The position numbers were made by a program, and so were the translations under genes. From an uncultured Eubacteriales bacterium (GTDB taxonomy: Bacteria > Bacillota > Clostridia > Oscillospirales > Acutalibacteraceae), in assembly GCA_934486705.1 (NCBI GenBank), contig CAKSQS010000011.1:1-62932 (forward strand): DNA of 62,932 nucleotides, given 5' to 3'. Positions 53,129 to 61,657 of this stretch are shown here, piece by piece. Position 1 is the first letter of the stretch. Every line of letters starts with the position of its first letter. Below the pieces are notes generated by a model, which worked only from the letters and a program-made list of their open reading frames with translations, searched no databases and was not told the DNA's origin.

Positions 53129-54054
53129 GGCTTGATAAAAACTCTTTGAAAAAAAGAATGCTCGGTACAAACGAAAAAACAGGTATAATACCCCGCGTCG
53201 TCATTTACTTTTTGCTTATTGCAATAGGCTTTGTTTACCTATATCCCGTGCTTTATATGGCGGTGAACAGCTTTATGTCGCCCGATGAGCTTTCGGATGT
53301 TTCCGTAAACTGGGTTCCGCACGGGTTGTATTTAGGCAATTTTGAAAAGGCGTTTGATACGCTGGATTTTGTCCGCAGCTTTTTAAACTCTTTGCTTATG
53401 AGCGCAGTCCCCACCGTTTTGCAGGTGCTTGTTACTGCCTGCATAGGCTTTGGGCTTGCCCGTTTTGCCATTAAGGGAAAGGCGGTGTGGTTAATACTTA
53501 TTGTTTCCACATTTCTTATTCCCGATCAGGTTGTAAAGATACCGCGCTATGTGCTTTACCATTCCTACGGCATTCTTGAAACCGTATGGCCGTTTTATCT
53601 GCCTGCGGCTTTCGGGCAGGGGCTCAGAAGTGCAATATTTATTCTGATCTTTTATCAGTTTTTCGAGAGCTATCCCAAAGCCTTGGATGAGGCGGCGGAG
53701 ATAGACGGATGCTCGAAATTCAGAATATTTTATCAAATAGCGCTGCCTAACGCCGTTCCCGGTATTGTTTTGTCGGCGGTGGCAACCTTTGTCTGGTATT
53801 GGAACGAGACCTCGCAGTCAACGATGTTTTTCGGTAAAACCATTCCCACGCTTCCTATACAGCTCGGTATATTTACCGATCGATATACCGCCCTTTACGG
53901 CGCGGCGGATACTTTAAGCGAGGTTGACCGTATAAACGAGGCGGTTACGTTGGCGGGCACGCTGCTTTCTGTTTTGCCGCTGCTGATTCTTTACCTTGTT
54001 TTGCAGCGAAGGTTTATGCAAAGCGTTGAAATGACCGGCATTGCCGGAGAATAG
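53125..54054 (+). CDS. Sugar ABC transporter permease 4 (MalG type)
   Basis: A 309-residue permease with six predicted helices and EAA loop DEAAEIDGCSKFRIFYQIALP. The GTG start lies within the 4-bp overlap with its partner, after AGGAGG. Confidence 0.9.
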   Translation: MRLDKNSLKKRMLGTNEKTGIIPRVVIYFLLIAIGFVYLYPVLYMAVNSFMSPDELSDVSVNWVPHGLYLGNFEKAFDTLDFVRSFLNSLLMSAVPTVLQVLVTACIGFGLARFAIKGKAVWLILIVSTFLIPDQVVKIPRYVLYHSYGILETVWPFYLPAAFGQGLRSAIFILIFYQFFESYPKALDEAAEIDGCSKFRIFYQIALPNAVPGIVLSAVATFVWYWNETSQSTMFFGKTIPTLPIQLGIFTDRYTALYGAADTLSEVDRINEAVTLAGTLLSVLPLLILYLVLQRRFMQSVEMTGIAGE

Positions 54055-54116
54055 CGGAAAACGGCGTGAAAAATCACGCTGAAAATAATATGTCTTGGAA
54101 AGAAATGGTGATTATT

Positions 54117-55022
54117 ATGTCAGAAAAAATCAGTTTATCAATCGGAGCGGCACAGCTGCATTTCGGCGAGGAAACCGCTATGCGCTGGGCTGCGAACGCC
54201 GGATTTGACGGCGTGGAGGGGGCACTCACCGCTTACGGTTTATCGCCGGCTCTGCCCGATATTTATTCCATGGATGATTATGAGCTTACAAAATACTTTA
54301 CCCGCATAAAAAATATTGCCGATGATTTGGGAATAGAGATTTGTCAATCACATAATTTAAGCGGCGCATACACCCCGGATAAGGAAAAGAACAAGGAGCT
54401 TTTCCGAAGAGCCGAGCGTTCGCTTAAAGCGGCGCAGATAATGGGCTGCCCCTACAGCGTGGTTCACCCGATTTCCACTTACCAGTGGGGGTGGGATGTT
54501 CCCGACGAGGTAATGCACGAAGCAAACCAGGCAATGTATAGGGAGCTTATACCCTATGCCGAGGAATACGGGGTTATTATAGCGCTTGAAAGCTTCGGCG
54601 GCGTAAAAACGCGGGGCAGGGAAGGCATGGACCATTTTGCGGACCATGAAAAAATGATGTATGAGTACGAATGCCTTGATACCCGTAATAAGGCTTTCTG
54701 CTTCGACAGCGGCCATACCAACCGCGCAACCCCGGCAGGTTTTCTTGACCCGGCAAGCTTTGTGCGCTATTTCGGCAACAGAATAAAGCTGCTCCATCTT
54801 AACGATAATGCCGGTACATACGACCAGCACTGCTTCCCCGGGCAGGGGCTTATAAAATGGGAAGAGGTTTTTGCGGCGCTTGACGAAATAGGATATGACG
54901 GATATTACAACTTCGAGCTCCATTTGGTTCCGTTCGGTATGAAGAGCGAGGCGGCATACAAGTTCCTCGGCGAATATCTGCGTTATTTTGTCAAAAACAA
55001 GGGCAAGGTAACATGGGAATAA
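54117..55022 (+). CDS. Sugar phosphate isomerase/epimerase (xylose-isomerase-like TIM barrel)
   Basis: A ~301-residue cytoplasmic TIM-barrel protein of the AP-endonuclease-2 superfamily. Putative metal ligands lie in IIALESFGG, CFDSGHTN, LLHLNDN and YYNFELHL. It would interconvert a ketose and aldose, or epimerise a sugar derived from the glycan. ATG 54117 is preferred (GGTG five to six bases ahead); in-frame ATGs at 54105 and 54090 and a GTG at 54066 are possible. It is the last gene of the operon that begins with lacI. Confidence 0.85.
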   Translation: MSEKISLSIGAAQLHFGEETAMRWAANAGFDGVEGALTAYGLSPALPDIYSMDDYELTKYFTRIKNIADDLGIEICQSHNLSGAYTPDKEKNKELFRRAERSLKAAQIMGCPYSVVHPISTYQWGWDVPDEVMHEANQAMYRELIPYAEEYGVIIALESFGGVKTRGREGMDHFADHEKMMYEYECLDTRNKAFCFDSGHTNRATPAGFLDPASFVRYFGNRIKLLHLNDNAGTYDQHCFPGQGLIKWEEVFAALDEIGYDGYYNFELHLVPFGMKSEAAYKFLGEYLRYFVKNKGKVTWE

Positions 55023-55132
55023 AAAATAAACGGCGAAATATGTAAATCGGTTACGAAATACCTTGCATTTTCTCTCGGCAGACCCGAAAAAATACCTGCA
55101 AAGGCTCACAAACAGGTCGGGTTACAGGCAGG

Positions 55133-55143
55133 TTTAACTTAAA
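55133..55143. promoter_or_regulatory. Candidate operator 6, TTTAACTTAAA, before the GLUG-CE2 gene
   Basis: Perfect copy of the 11-bp palindrome, 79 bp upstream of the -35 hexamer, exactly the distance of operator 4 to the lacI -35. Confidence 0.55.
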
Positions 55144-55221
55144 TTTTAATATTTACTTGTTGCTCATATCCAAAACAGAAACCTACATTTTTGCAAAGCA
55201 TACGAATTTTATGTCAAACTA

Positions 55222-55250
55222 TTGTAAAATTCACACAAAAGATTTACAAT
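55222..55250 (+). promoter_or_regulatory. Promoter of the GLUG-dockerin-CE2 gene
   Basis: TTGTAA (55222-55227), a 17-bp spacer and TACAAT (55245-55250), 31 bp before the ATG. Confidence 0.6.
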
Positions 55251-55281
55251 ATTAGTACCAATTATGAAAGGATGAAACCAA

Positions 55282-58200
55282 ATGAAACGTATTACCTCTT
55301 TTAAACTGCTAAGCGTTTTGATCTCCCTTTGTATGATGTTTTGTACTATTCCCGCATCGGCGCTTACAGCGTACGCTCTTAATGCAAGCTACGACGCAGA
55401 CGGCGCAACTATTCTTATTTCCACTGCAAAGCAGCTTGCGGCTATCGGTTCGGACGAAAATTATCCCGCGAGCGGAGCGTATAAGCTCACAAACGATATT
55501 GATCTTTCCGACTTTGACAGTGATTCCGATCCCGATAACGGAAACTGGACTCCGCTTTGCGGCAAAGCCGAAAACGAAAAGCCGTATATTTATAATGCAA
55601 GTACCGCGTTTTCGGGCAGCCTTGACGGTCAGGGATATACCATAAGCGGTATGCAAATAAACGTTAACGGCTATAACACGGTTCATGTCGGCCTTTTCTC
55701 GGGCGTTACCGCCGGCGCAATTATTGAAAACATTGTTTTCTCGGATTGTCATATCGATATTAAAACCTCTGTTCAGGCGTGCGCCGGTATTGTTGTCGGC
55801 ACGGTTAATGAAGGAAGCTATGCCTCTATAAGAAACATAGCGGTTTTAAACAGCTCGGTAAGCGCAGTAACCAGTAATATAAATAATTATTCCGCAATAG
55901 GTTCAATTGCGGGAGCGGGCACAAAGCTCAGTATTCAAAATGCTTATTCAAACGCCTATCTTTCGGGCGGATGCACCAATGAGGGCAATACTCAGTTTGC
56001 CGTCGGCGGTATGATAGGCTATTCCTGGCGCGGTTTGGCAACGGTCAGCGGCGCGGTATTTAACGGCAGCATTGATAAATCAGCCCATGCGGCGTCAGAT
56101 ATTAACTACGCGAACGGAATATTGGCGCTAAATCCGAACACCGGAACATTTCCGACCCAAAAATCGAACTTTACAAGCTGCTATTATAACAGCGATAAGC
56201 TGACCCCCTCGGCAACCACAAACGGCGGACATATTGACGGCACGGCGCTTAATACCGCTCAGCTTGAAAACGCGAAGCTTTCCGAGCTTGGACTTTCGGG
56301 CGAGTATTGGTGCGCGGACGCAGGGGCTCTTACCCTTGATATAGCTCTTCCGAAAGCTGTTCCGAATTATCCGGGATATATTCCGCTGTATGACGCGTGG
56401 GATCTTGCAAAAATAGGTGTTGACGCAGCCTATCCGCTTGACGGCAGCTATATGATGATGAACGATATAGATATGTCTGATTACGGAAACTGGACGCCTA
56501 TTGCAAATACAACCGCGTCTTCACTTAATCAGGTTACCGACGCAGCGTTCCGCGGCGTTTTTAACGGCGGCGGACATACCGTTTCAAATCTGACCGTATC
56601 GGGTACGGGAGCGAGATTTTACGGCGGACTTTTCGGTATTTGCTATGATGCGCAGTTCAGCGATATAATCTTCCGCAATGCCGATGTTACTTCGTCCGTA
56701 ACCGTCAGCGGTTATTCCGGGGTGCTTCTCGGCGTTGCAAGAGTTATAAGCAGCGCAAAGCCGTATTCCACAACCGTTACAAATGTTGCGGTTTACGATT
56801 CAGCGGTAAACGTGAGCAATACCGAAATAAACAACCAGACGGGTGCGGGCGGTATTGCAGGCTTTTCCGAAAACGGCATTGCTTTTTATAACTGCTATGC
56901 CGAAACGGATGTTACCGCGGCTTATATCGGAGCTACGGGCGAATCCGTGCAGACTGCCGCAGGCGGACTGATAGGTATGGCTTATGACGGAAAGATGACC
57001 GCGAAGGACTGCGTTTTTGCGGGCAGCGTTACTTCCGATAACCGTACCTCGGATTATACGGGCGAGGTTACCGCCGCTTATAAGCGGCAGAACAGTATTA
57101 TGGGCGCCAATAACAGGGGCATATCAAATGGCAACTATAATACGGTACAGCAGGCAACGCAGGAAAACTGCTACTATCTTGATACCGTGAATATCAATTC
57201 GGAAAATCCGCGCGGTCTTGACGGTACTGCCGTAAGCGCCGAAACACTTAAAACCGCAACCGCAGCTTCTATGGGCTTTGACGGCTTTTACTGGAAAAAC
57301 GACGGTGACGGTATTTATCTTGCAATAACTCCCGCCGAGCTTTCAGGCGCTATTGAAATAGGCACTGCCGAAGAGCTTTCCTATATCGGGGTTTACGGCA
57401 GCTATCCGAGAACCGGAAATTATGTTCTCACCGATAATATAGATCTTTCCTCCTTTGATAACTGGACTCCGCTTTGCGGGTATTATAAGAAAGCGGATCA
57501 GCCGTTTATTTATGCCGCCGACCATGCTTTTTCCGGCACATTTGACGGGCAGGGACACACCATAGCGAATATGAAGATTACCGTAGAAAACACATACAAG
57601 GCGGATGTGGGTCTTTTCTCAGCTACGAATGTCGGCGCGGTAATTAAAAATCTTGTCATTAAAAATGCCGATATCAAGGTTTCGGTAACAAATCAGGGCT
57701 ATGTCGGCGCTCTTGTCGGAAAGAATGACGGCGGCTATTCCACATACAGTAATATCGCTGTTATTGACTCCGAAATAAGAGCCGTAACCGCCAATAAATC
57801 AAGCGATACTGCCGTAGGCTCGGTTATCGGTCACGGCGGAAGAACAAAGCTTTACAATATCTACTCCAATGCTTCGCTCTCGGGCGGCTGCACCGCTGCG
57901 GGCAGTCAGAAGTTTGCAATCGGCGGTATTATCGGCAATGCCTGGCGCGGATACACAAGTGTGGACGGCGCTGTATTTGACGGTACTATCGATACCTCTG
58001 CTCATACGGTTACGGAAAACGGAGGAGAGATAATCTATACATCGGCGATTTATGCATGGAACGCCAACCAGGCTAATTATAATACCAATTTATCAAACTT
58101 CACAAATTGTTGGTATAATTCGGCAAAGCTCAATATTACCGAAATTGAAAACAGCGGCGCATATTACGGCGGCAAAACAGATGCGTTTACACTCGGAATA

Positions 58201-59454
58201 TCACCTGCTCCGCTATTGGGTTTGAACAGCGAATATTGGATGCATAACGGCTATACGCCCGTTCTTAATATAGCAGGCTATAAAAGCTATGTTGCGGGGG
58301 ACGCAAACCGCGACGGGGTTGCGGATATAAGAGACTTTATACGTATTAAGAAATATCTTGCGGGAATTACCGCAGACGCTTCGCTTATAGCTATGGATCT
58401 TAAGAAGGATCAGACCGTTTCCTCGGAGGATATGGTTTATATGCGCAGATTATTGCTCGGTATAAGCAATGCCGTAACGCTGAACCTTGCCGACGCGGCA
58501 GAGCAGGTAAAGTATATAGGCAGAGCCATGCCCGAAAACGGTATACTTATGCTTGATTGGAGCAATACGGGTTTTGCCTTTGAGTGTATTGCAGAGGGCG
58601 ATGTCACCGCTGTGCTTACCCATTCCTCTTCGGCAGAGGGGTACACCTATGCACGGCTGCTTGTAACTGTTGACGGTGAGGAAAAAATAATAAATGTAAA
58701 TGACGGCACTGCTGTTTACACGCTTGCCTCAAATCTTGATTTCGGCTCGCACAGTATTGAGGCAGTAAAAATAAGCGAGAGAAATAAAGGCAAGGTCTAT
58801 GCAAAGGATATAAGCTTTATGGGTTCAATAGGCGGAAGACCTGCCGACAGCGATAAGGTTATCGAATTTTTCGGCGATTCCATTACCGCCGGCGACGGCA
58901 TTGTTAAAAATGACCGCGTAACACAAGCCGATTACACCGAGTCTCAGTATGCAAATCTTACTTATGCCGCCAAGACAGCCAAGGCTCTCGGGGCGGACAT
59001 AAGAACTGCGGCAATCAGCGGTCTTAAAACTGTGGACGCGGTAAATAAGCTTGTTAATTCAACCAATTGGGATTATTCGGCTAACCGTGCGGCGGATATA
59101 GTTGTTATTAACCTCGGTACAAATGACAAGTCGGTCATCTTTGAGGGAACAGACGCCGCCACCGAAAACGGAATAGCCGCAGAACAGGCGGCTGTTACCG
59201 CAATGCTTGAGGCGGTACGGGCAAAGTATCCTGCCGCAAAAATAGTGTGGACATACGGAATGATGGGCAATGCCTTTGCGGATTATATCCGTCCCGCGGT
59301 TGAAGCATATGCGCAAAGCAATGCCGACATATATTACTGCGAATTGCCCGCAAACACGTCAGGCGGCGGAAACCATCCGACAGAAGCGGGTCATGCGGCT
59401 GCGGCAAAGGTTTTGACAAATTTTATAAACGATACTGTACTGTCAGCCGAATAG
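55282..59454 (+). CDS. Secreted GLUG-repeat / internal dockerin / CE2-type acetylesterase
   Basis: A 1390-residue secreted protein. The signal peptide (~1-32) leads to three related units of ~320 residues (from about 35, 365 and 690). Each opens with a T-x-x-x-L-x-x-I-G...Y-x-L-x-x-D-I-D-L/M motif and contains FxGxxDGQGHTI-like GLUG motifs, suggesting a long beta-solenoid. A dockerin follows at ~1005-1065 (DANRDGVADIRD, DLKKDQTVSSED), placed internally rather than at an end. Then come a jelly roll (~1085-1190) and an SGNH domain with EFFGDSITAGDG (Ser ~1200), NLGTNDKS and NHPTEAGH (His ~1365), as in CE2 acetyl esterases, which use a Ser-His dyad. It probably removes acetyl groups from the glycan. 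Start supported by AAAGGATG. Confidence 0.87.
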   Translation: MKRITSFKLLSVLISLCMMFCTIPASALTAYALNASYDADGATILISTAKQLAAIGSDENYPASGAYKLTNDIDLSDFDSDSDPDNGNWTPLCGKAENEKPYIYNASTAFSGSLDGQGYTISGMQINVNGYNTVHVGLFSGVTAGAIIENIVFSDCHIDIKTSVQACAGIVVGTVNEGSYASIRNIAVLNSSVSAVTSNINNYSAIGSIAGAGTKLSIQNAYSNAYLSGGCTNEGNTQFAVGGMIGYSWRGLATVSGAVFNGSIDKSAHAASDINYANGILALNPNTGTFPTQKSNFTSCYYNSDKLTPSATTNGGHIDGTALNTAQLENAKLSELGLSGEYWCADAGALTLDIALPKAVPNYPGYIPLYDAWDLAKIGVDAAYPLDGSYMMMNDIDMSDYGNWTPIANTTASSLNQVTDAAFRGVFNGGGHTVSNLTVSGTGARFYGGLFGICYDAQFSDIIFRNADVTSSVTVSGYSGVLLGVARVISSAKPYSTTVTNVAVYDSAVNVSNTEINNQTGAGGIAGFSENGIAFYNCYAETDVTAAYIGATGESVQTAAGGLIGMAYDGKMTAKDCVFAGSVTSDNRTSDYTGEVTAAYKRQNSIMGANNRGISNGNYNTVQQATQENCYYLDTVNINSENPRGLDGTAVSAETLKTATAASMGFDGFYWKNDGDGIYLAITPAELSGAIEIGTAEELSYIGVYGSYPRTGNYVLTDNIDLSSFDNWTPLCGYYKKADQPFIYAADHAFSGTFDGQGHTIANMKITVENTYKADVGLFSATNVGAVIKNLVIKNADIKVSVTNQGYVGALVGKNDGGYSTYSNIAVIDSEIRAVTANKSSDTAVGSVIGHGGRTKLYNIYSNASLSGGCTAAGSQKFAIGGIIGNAWRGYTSVDGAVFDGTIDTSAHTVTENGGEIIYTSAIYAWNANQANYNTNLSNFTNCWYNSAKLNITEIENSGAYYGGKTDAFTLGISPAPLLGLNSEYWMHNGYTPVLNIAGYKSYVAGDANRDGVADIRDFIRIKKYLAGITADASLIAMDLKKDQTVSSEDMVYMRRLLLGISNAVTLNLADAAEQVKYIGRAMPENGILMLDWSNTGFAFECIAEGDVTAVLTHSSSAEGYTYARLLVTVDGEEKIINVNDGTAVYTLASNLDFGSHSIEAVKISERNKGKVYAKDISFMGSIGGRPADSDKVIEFFGDSITAGDGIVKNDRVTQADYTESQYANLTYAAKTAKALGADIRTAAISGLKTVDAVNKLVNSTNWDYSANRAADIVVINLGTNDKSVIFEGTDAATENGIAAEQAAVTAMLEAVRAKYPAAKIVWTYGMMGNAFADYIRPAVEAYAQSNADIYYCELPANTSGGGNHPTEAGHAAAAKVLTNFINDTVLSAE

Positions 59455-59538
59455 TTTGATAGGTGCAAAACCGTACACAGGCAATACAATGGTAACTTTA
59501 ATTGAAATTCAAGTATTTAAAAGATATGGTGGTTTCTT

Positions 59539-60186
59539 ATGCAGCAAATGATTTTAAGTACGGTTTTGCGCTCGCTTGCCGCCGTGGTAATAGGCGGGCT
59601 TATAGGCAGCGAACGCGCGCGGCACGGCAGAGCGGCGGGTATGCGAACGCACATTTTAGTGTGTCTCGGCGCTTGTATGACGAGTATGACAAGCGTTTTT
59701 GTATCGGATATTATGGGCAATAACGGCGATGTTTTCAGAATACCCGCGCAGGTGGTATCGGGTATAGGCTTTTTGGGCGCGGGTATGATAATACTTAAAA
59801 ACAACAATATGATAACCGGGCTTACCACCGCCGCGGGCGTGTGGACAACGGCTACAATAGGCGTGGCACTGGGCTACGGCTATTATGTGGGCGCGGCGGC
59901 GGTTACGGTGCTGTTTTTATCCACAATAGTTTTGTTTGCAAGGTTTGAGCGCAAGCGCAAAGCGGCAGAGGTTATTTATATCGAAATAGATAACGCATAT
60001 AAGGTGAACGAGGTCTTAAAAGAGTTAGAAAGGGCGATTCCCGAAAGCTTTACCTATCAGATATTCGCGCCGAAAAGCGGAAATAATGGCAGCGTGGGGC
60101 TTAATGTGGTAATAGATAAACGAATAGATATGGATATTTGCTGCCTTACCGAGCTTGAAAACATTGCTTTTGCCGTAGAAGAGTAG
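59539..60186 (+). CDS. MgtC/SapB family membrane protein
   Basis: A 215-residue protein with four to five hydrophobic helices in the first ~135 residues and a soluble ~75-residue C-terminal domain. The MgtC signature is clear: AVVIGGLIGSERARHGRAAGMRTHILVCLGA and VVSGIGFLGAGMI, each quoted only in part here. MgtC proteins are linked to Mg2+ limitation and membrane-potential control. It has no evident link to glycan use and may mark the first gene outside the island. Upstream, TTGAAA-17-TATGGT is only a weak promoter candidate, and no terminator separates it from the esterase gene. Confidence 0.88.
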   Translation: MQQMILSTVLRSLAAVVIGGLIGSERARHGRAAGMRTHILVCLGACMTSMTSVFVSDIMGNNGDVFRIPAQVVSGIGFLGAGMIILKNNNMITGLTTAAGVWTTATIGVALGYGYYVGAAAVTVLFLSTIVLFARFERKRKAAEVIYIEIDNAYKVNEVLKELERAIPESFTYQIFAPKSGNNGSVGLNVVIDKRIDMDICCLTELENIAFAVEE

Positions 60187-60224
60187 ACAATAAAACACGT
60201 AATTTATTCTATTCGTCACAAACA

Positions 60225-60365
60225 GTAAAAGGTTTTTTCGGCTGAAATATTTGTTAAATTATTTATATGAAAAATGCGCAAAATAATTCAGGGAAGTGAT
60301 TTTTCTTGAAAATTTTGCGCGTTTTTTTTAAGTGTGTTTTTATACTCGCGCTGCTGCTTGACATT
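60225..60365. repeat. Direct-repeat copy B: ylmC-tail remnant joined to intact spoIVB head
   Basis: Partner of the sequence at 16985-17093. In the frame ending with the TGA at 60243-60245, it reads KGFFG, like the KSFFG end of the ylmC-like protein, although no ylmC gene is here. The rest is the leader and first codons of the SpoIVB-like gene. It is the probable right border of the glycan island. Confidence 0.7.
60276..60328 (+). promoter_or_regulatory. Terminator-like hairpin covering the SpoIVB-like start codon
   Basis: GCGCAAAAT (60276-60284) pairs perfectly with ATTTTGCGC (60312-60320) and is followed by eight T. The ribosome binding site GGGAAG and the TTG start at 60306 lie within the hairpin, so it could work as an attenuator or block translation. 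Confidence 0.55.
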
Positions 60366-61553
60366 GCGGTTTTCGGCGCGGTTATATATCTTAACGGAAG
60401 CATAAGCGATGATTACAAAATAAAAAAAGGGGACGGGCTTACATTTAATACCGCCGTTCCGATTACTGCCGAGTACGAGGGCTTAAAGCTTTCGCAAACC
60501 GGGAAAACCGAGAAAATAGGCGAGGAATTTGACGTTAAGCTGAAAGCTTTCGGGATAATTCCGTTTACCACCGTTAATGTTGAGGTGGTGGACGAGCTGC
60601 ATGTTTCGGTTTTGGGCACGCCGTTCGGTATGAAGCTTTATACCGACGGGGTTTTGGTTATTGATATTACAACGGTTGAAACCGCGTCGGGCAGCGTATG
60701 CCCCGGGGAAAACGCAGGGGTGAAAAAAGGCGATTATATCCTCTCGGCAGACGGCAAGCAGGTGCTTACGAACGAGGAATTAAGCGCTGCTGTGGCTGCA
60801 TCGGGCGGAAACAGAATTAAGCTTGAAATAAAGCGCGGCGGCGCGCAAAAAACGGTGTATGTAACGCCCGCGCTCTCAAAAGAAACGGGCAGCTACCGCA
60901 TAGGGCTTTGGGTGCGCGACAGCTCCGCCGGAATAGGCACGCTCACATTTTACAGCCCCGCAACAGGCGTGGTTTGCGGGTTAGGTCACGGCGTGTGCGA
61001 TGAGGACACGGGCGACCTTTTGGAGCTTAAAAACGGCGAGCTTGTATCCGCCGAGATAATATCGGTTGAAAAGGGGAGCAGCGGCAGCCCCGGGCAGCTA
61101 AGGGGTAAATTTACCTACAGCACAATAGGTAAGTTCGACTGCAATTCCGAAAAGGGCGTTTACAGCGTTTTAAAGGGCAAATTAGGCTTTTCCCGCCTTA
61201 CCGAAACCGCGCTGAAACAAGAGGTAAAGGACGGCGAGGCGCAAATTCTCTGCACGGTGGACGGCAAAGAGCCGAAGCTTTACTCCTGCCGCGTTAAAAA
61301 GCGCAGCTCGGCGTACCTTTCCGCCACGCAGAATATGACGGTGACCGTAACCGACCCCGAGCTTTTAAATATTACGGGCGGAATTGTGCAGGGTATGAGC
61401 GGCAGCCCTATTTTGCAAAACGGAAAGCTTATAGGCGCGGTGACCCACGTTTTGATTGACGACCCGACTACCGGATACGCCATTTTCGCCGAAAATATGC
61501 TCAAAGAGGCGGAAAGCACCGCGGGTAACGAAAAGCTCAAAAAAGCATCATAG
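60306..61553 (+). CDS. SpoIVB-like serine peptidase (S55) with PDZ domain
   Basis: A 415-residue protein with an N-terminal membrane helix (~9-31), a PDZ domain (~105-190; VCPGENAGVKKGDYILSADG) and an S55 peptidase domain. The catalytic His lies in GLGHGVCD (H228) and the Ser in QGMSGSPIL (S367), followed by LIGAVTHVL. In Bacillus, SpoIVB crosses from the forespore to trigger pro-sigma-K processing by cutting SpoIVFA. The TTG start is supported by GGGAAGTGA upstream. Unlike the usual order, neither recN nor spo0A adjoins it. By the repeat evidence its earlier neighbour was the ylmC-like gene. Confidence 0.9.
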   Translation: MKILRVFFKCVFILALLLDIAVFGAVIYLNGSISDDYKIKKGDGLTFNTAVPITAEYEGLKLSQTGKTEKIGEEFDVKLKAFGIIPFTTVNVEVVDELHVSVLGTPFGMKLYTDGVLVIDITTVETASGSVCPGENAGVKKGDYILSADGKQVLTNEELSAAVAASGGNRIKLEIKRGGAQKTVYVTPALSKETGSYRIGLWVRDSSAGIGTLTFYSPATGVVCGLGHGVCDEDTGDLLELKNGELVSAEIISVEKGSSGSPGQLRGKFTYSTIGKFDCNSEKGVYSVLKGKLGFSRLTETALKQEVKDGEAQILCTVDGKEPKLYSCRVKKRSSAYLSATQNMTVTVTDPELLNITGGIVQGMSGSPILQNGKLIGAVTHVLIDDPTTGYAIFAENMLKEAESTAGNEKLKKAS

Positions 61554-61567
61554 TTTAAATTTTTAAG

Positions 61568-61604
61568 ATAATCGGGGCAGAGGTTTCTGTCTCGGTTATT
61601 TTTA
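61568..61604 (+). terminator. Terminator of the SpoIVB-like gene
   Basis: A 14-bp stem with G-T pairs (61568-61581 with 61586-61599), a short loop and a T5 tract. Confidence 0.8.
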
Positions 61605-61633
61605 TTGCAAATTCCCTGAAACGGTGGTAAAAT
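61605..61633 (+). promoter_or_regulatory. Sigma-A promoter of the split HTH gene
   Basis: TTGCAA (61605-61610), a 17-bp spacer and TAAAAT (61628-61633), giving a ~18-nt leader. Confidence 0.7.
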
Positions 61634-61657
61634 AGAACCCGAAAAGGGGAATTGAAA

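Noticed and set aside
54357..55109. 250-codon antisense frame under the sugar isomerase gene
   Set aside because: No ribosome binding site or domain. The plus-strand TIM-barrel protein explains the region.
55023..55130. Terminator after the sugar isomerase gene
   Set aside because: CCTTGCA and TGCAAAGG can pair only weakly over a long loop, with no T-run, so I could not support a terminator.
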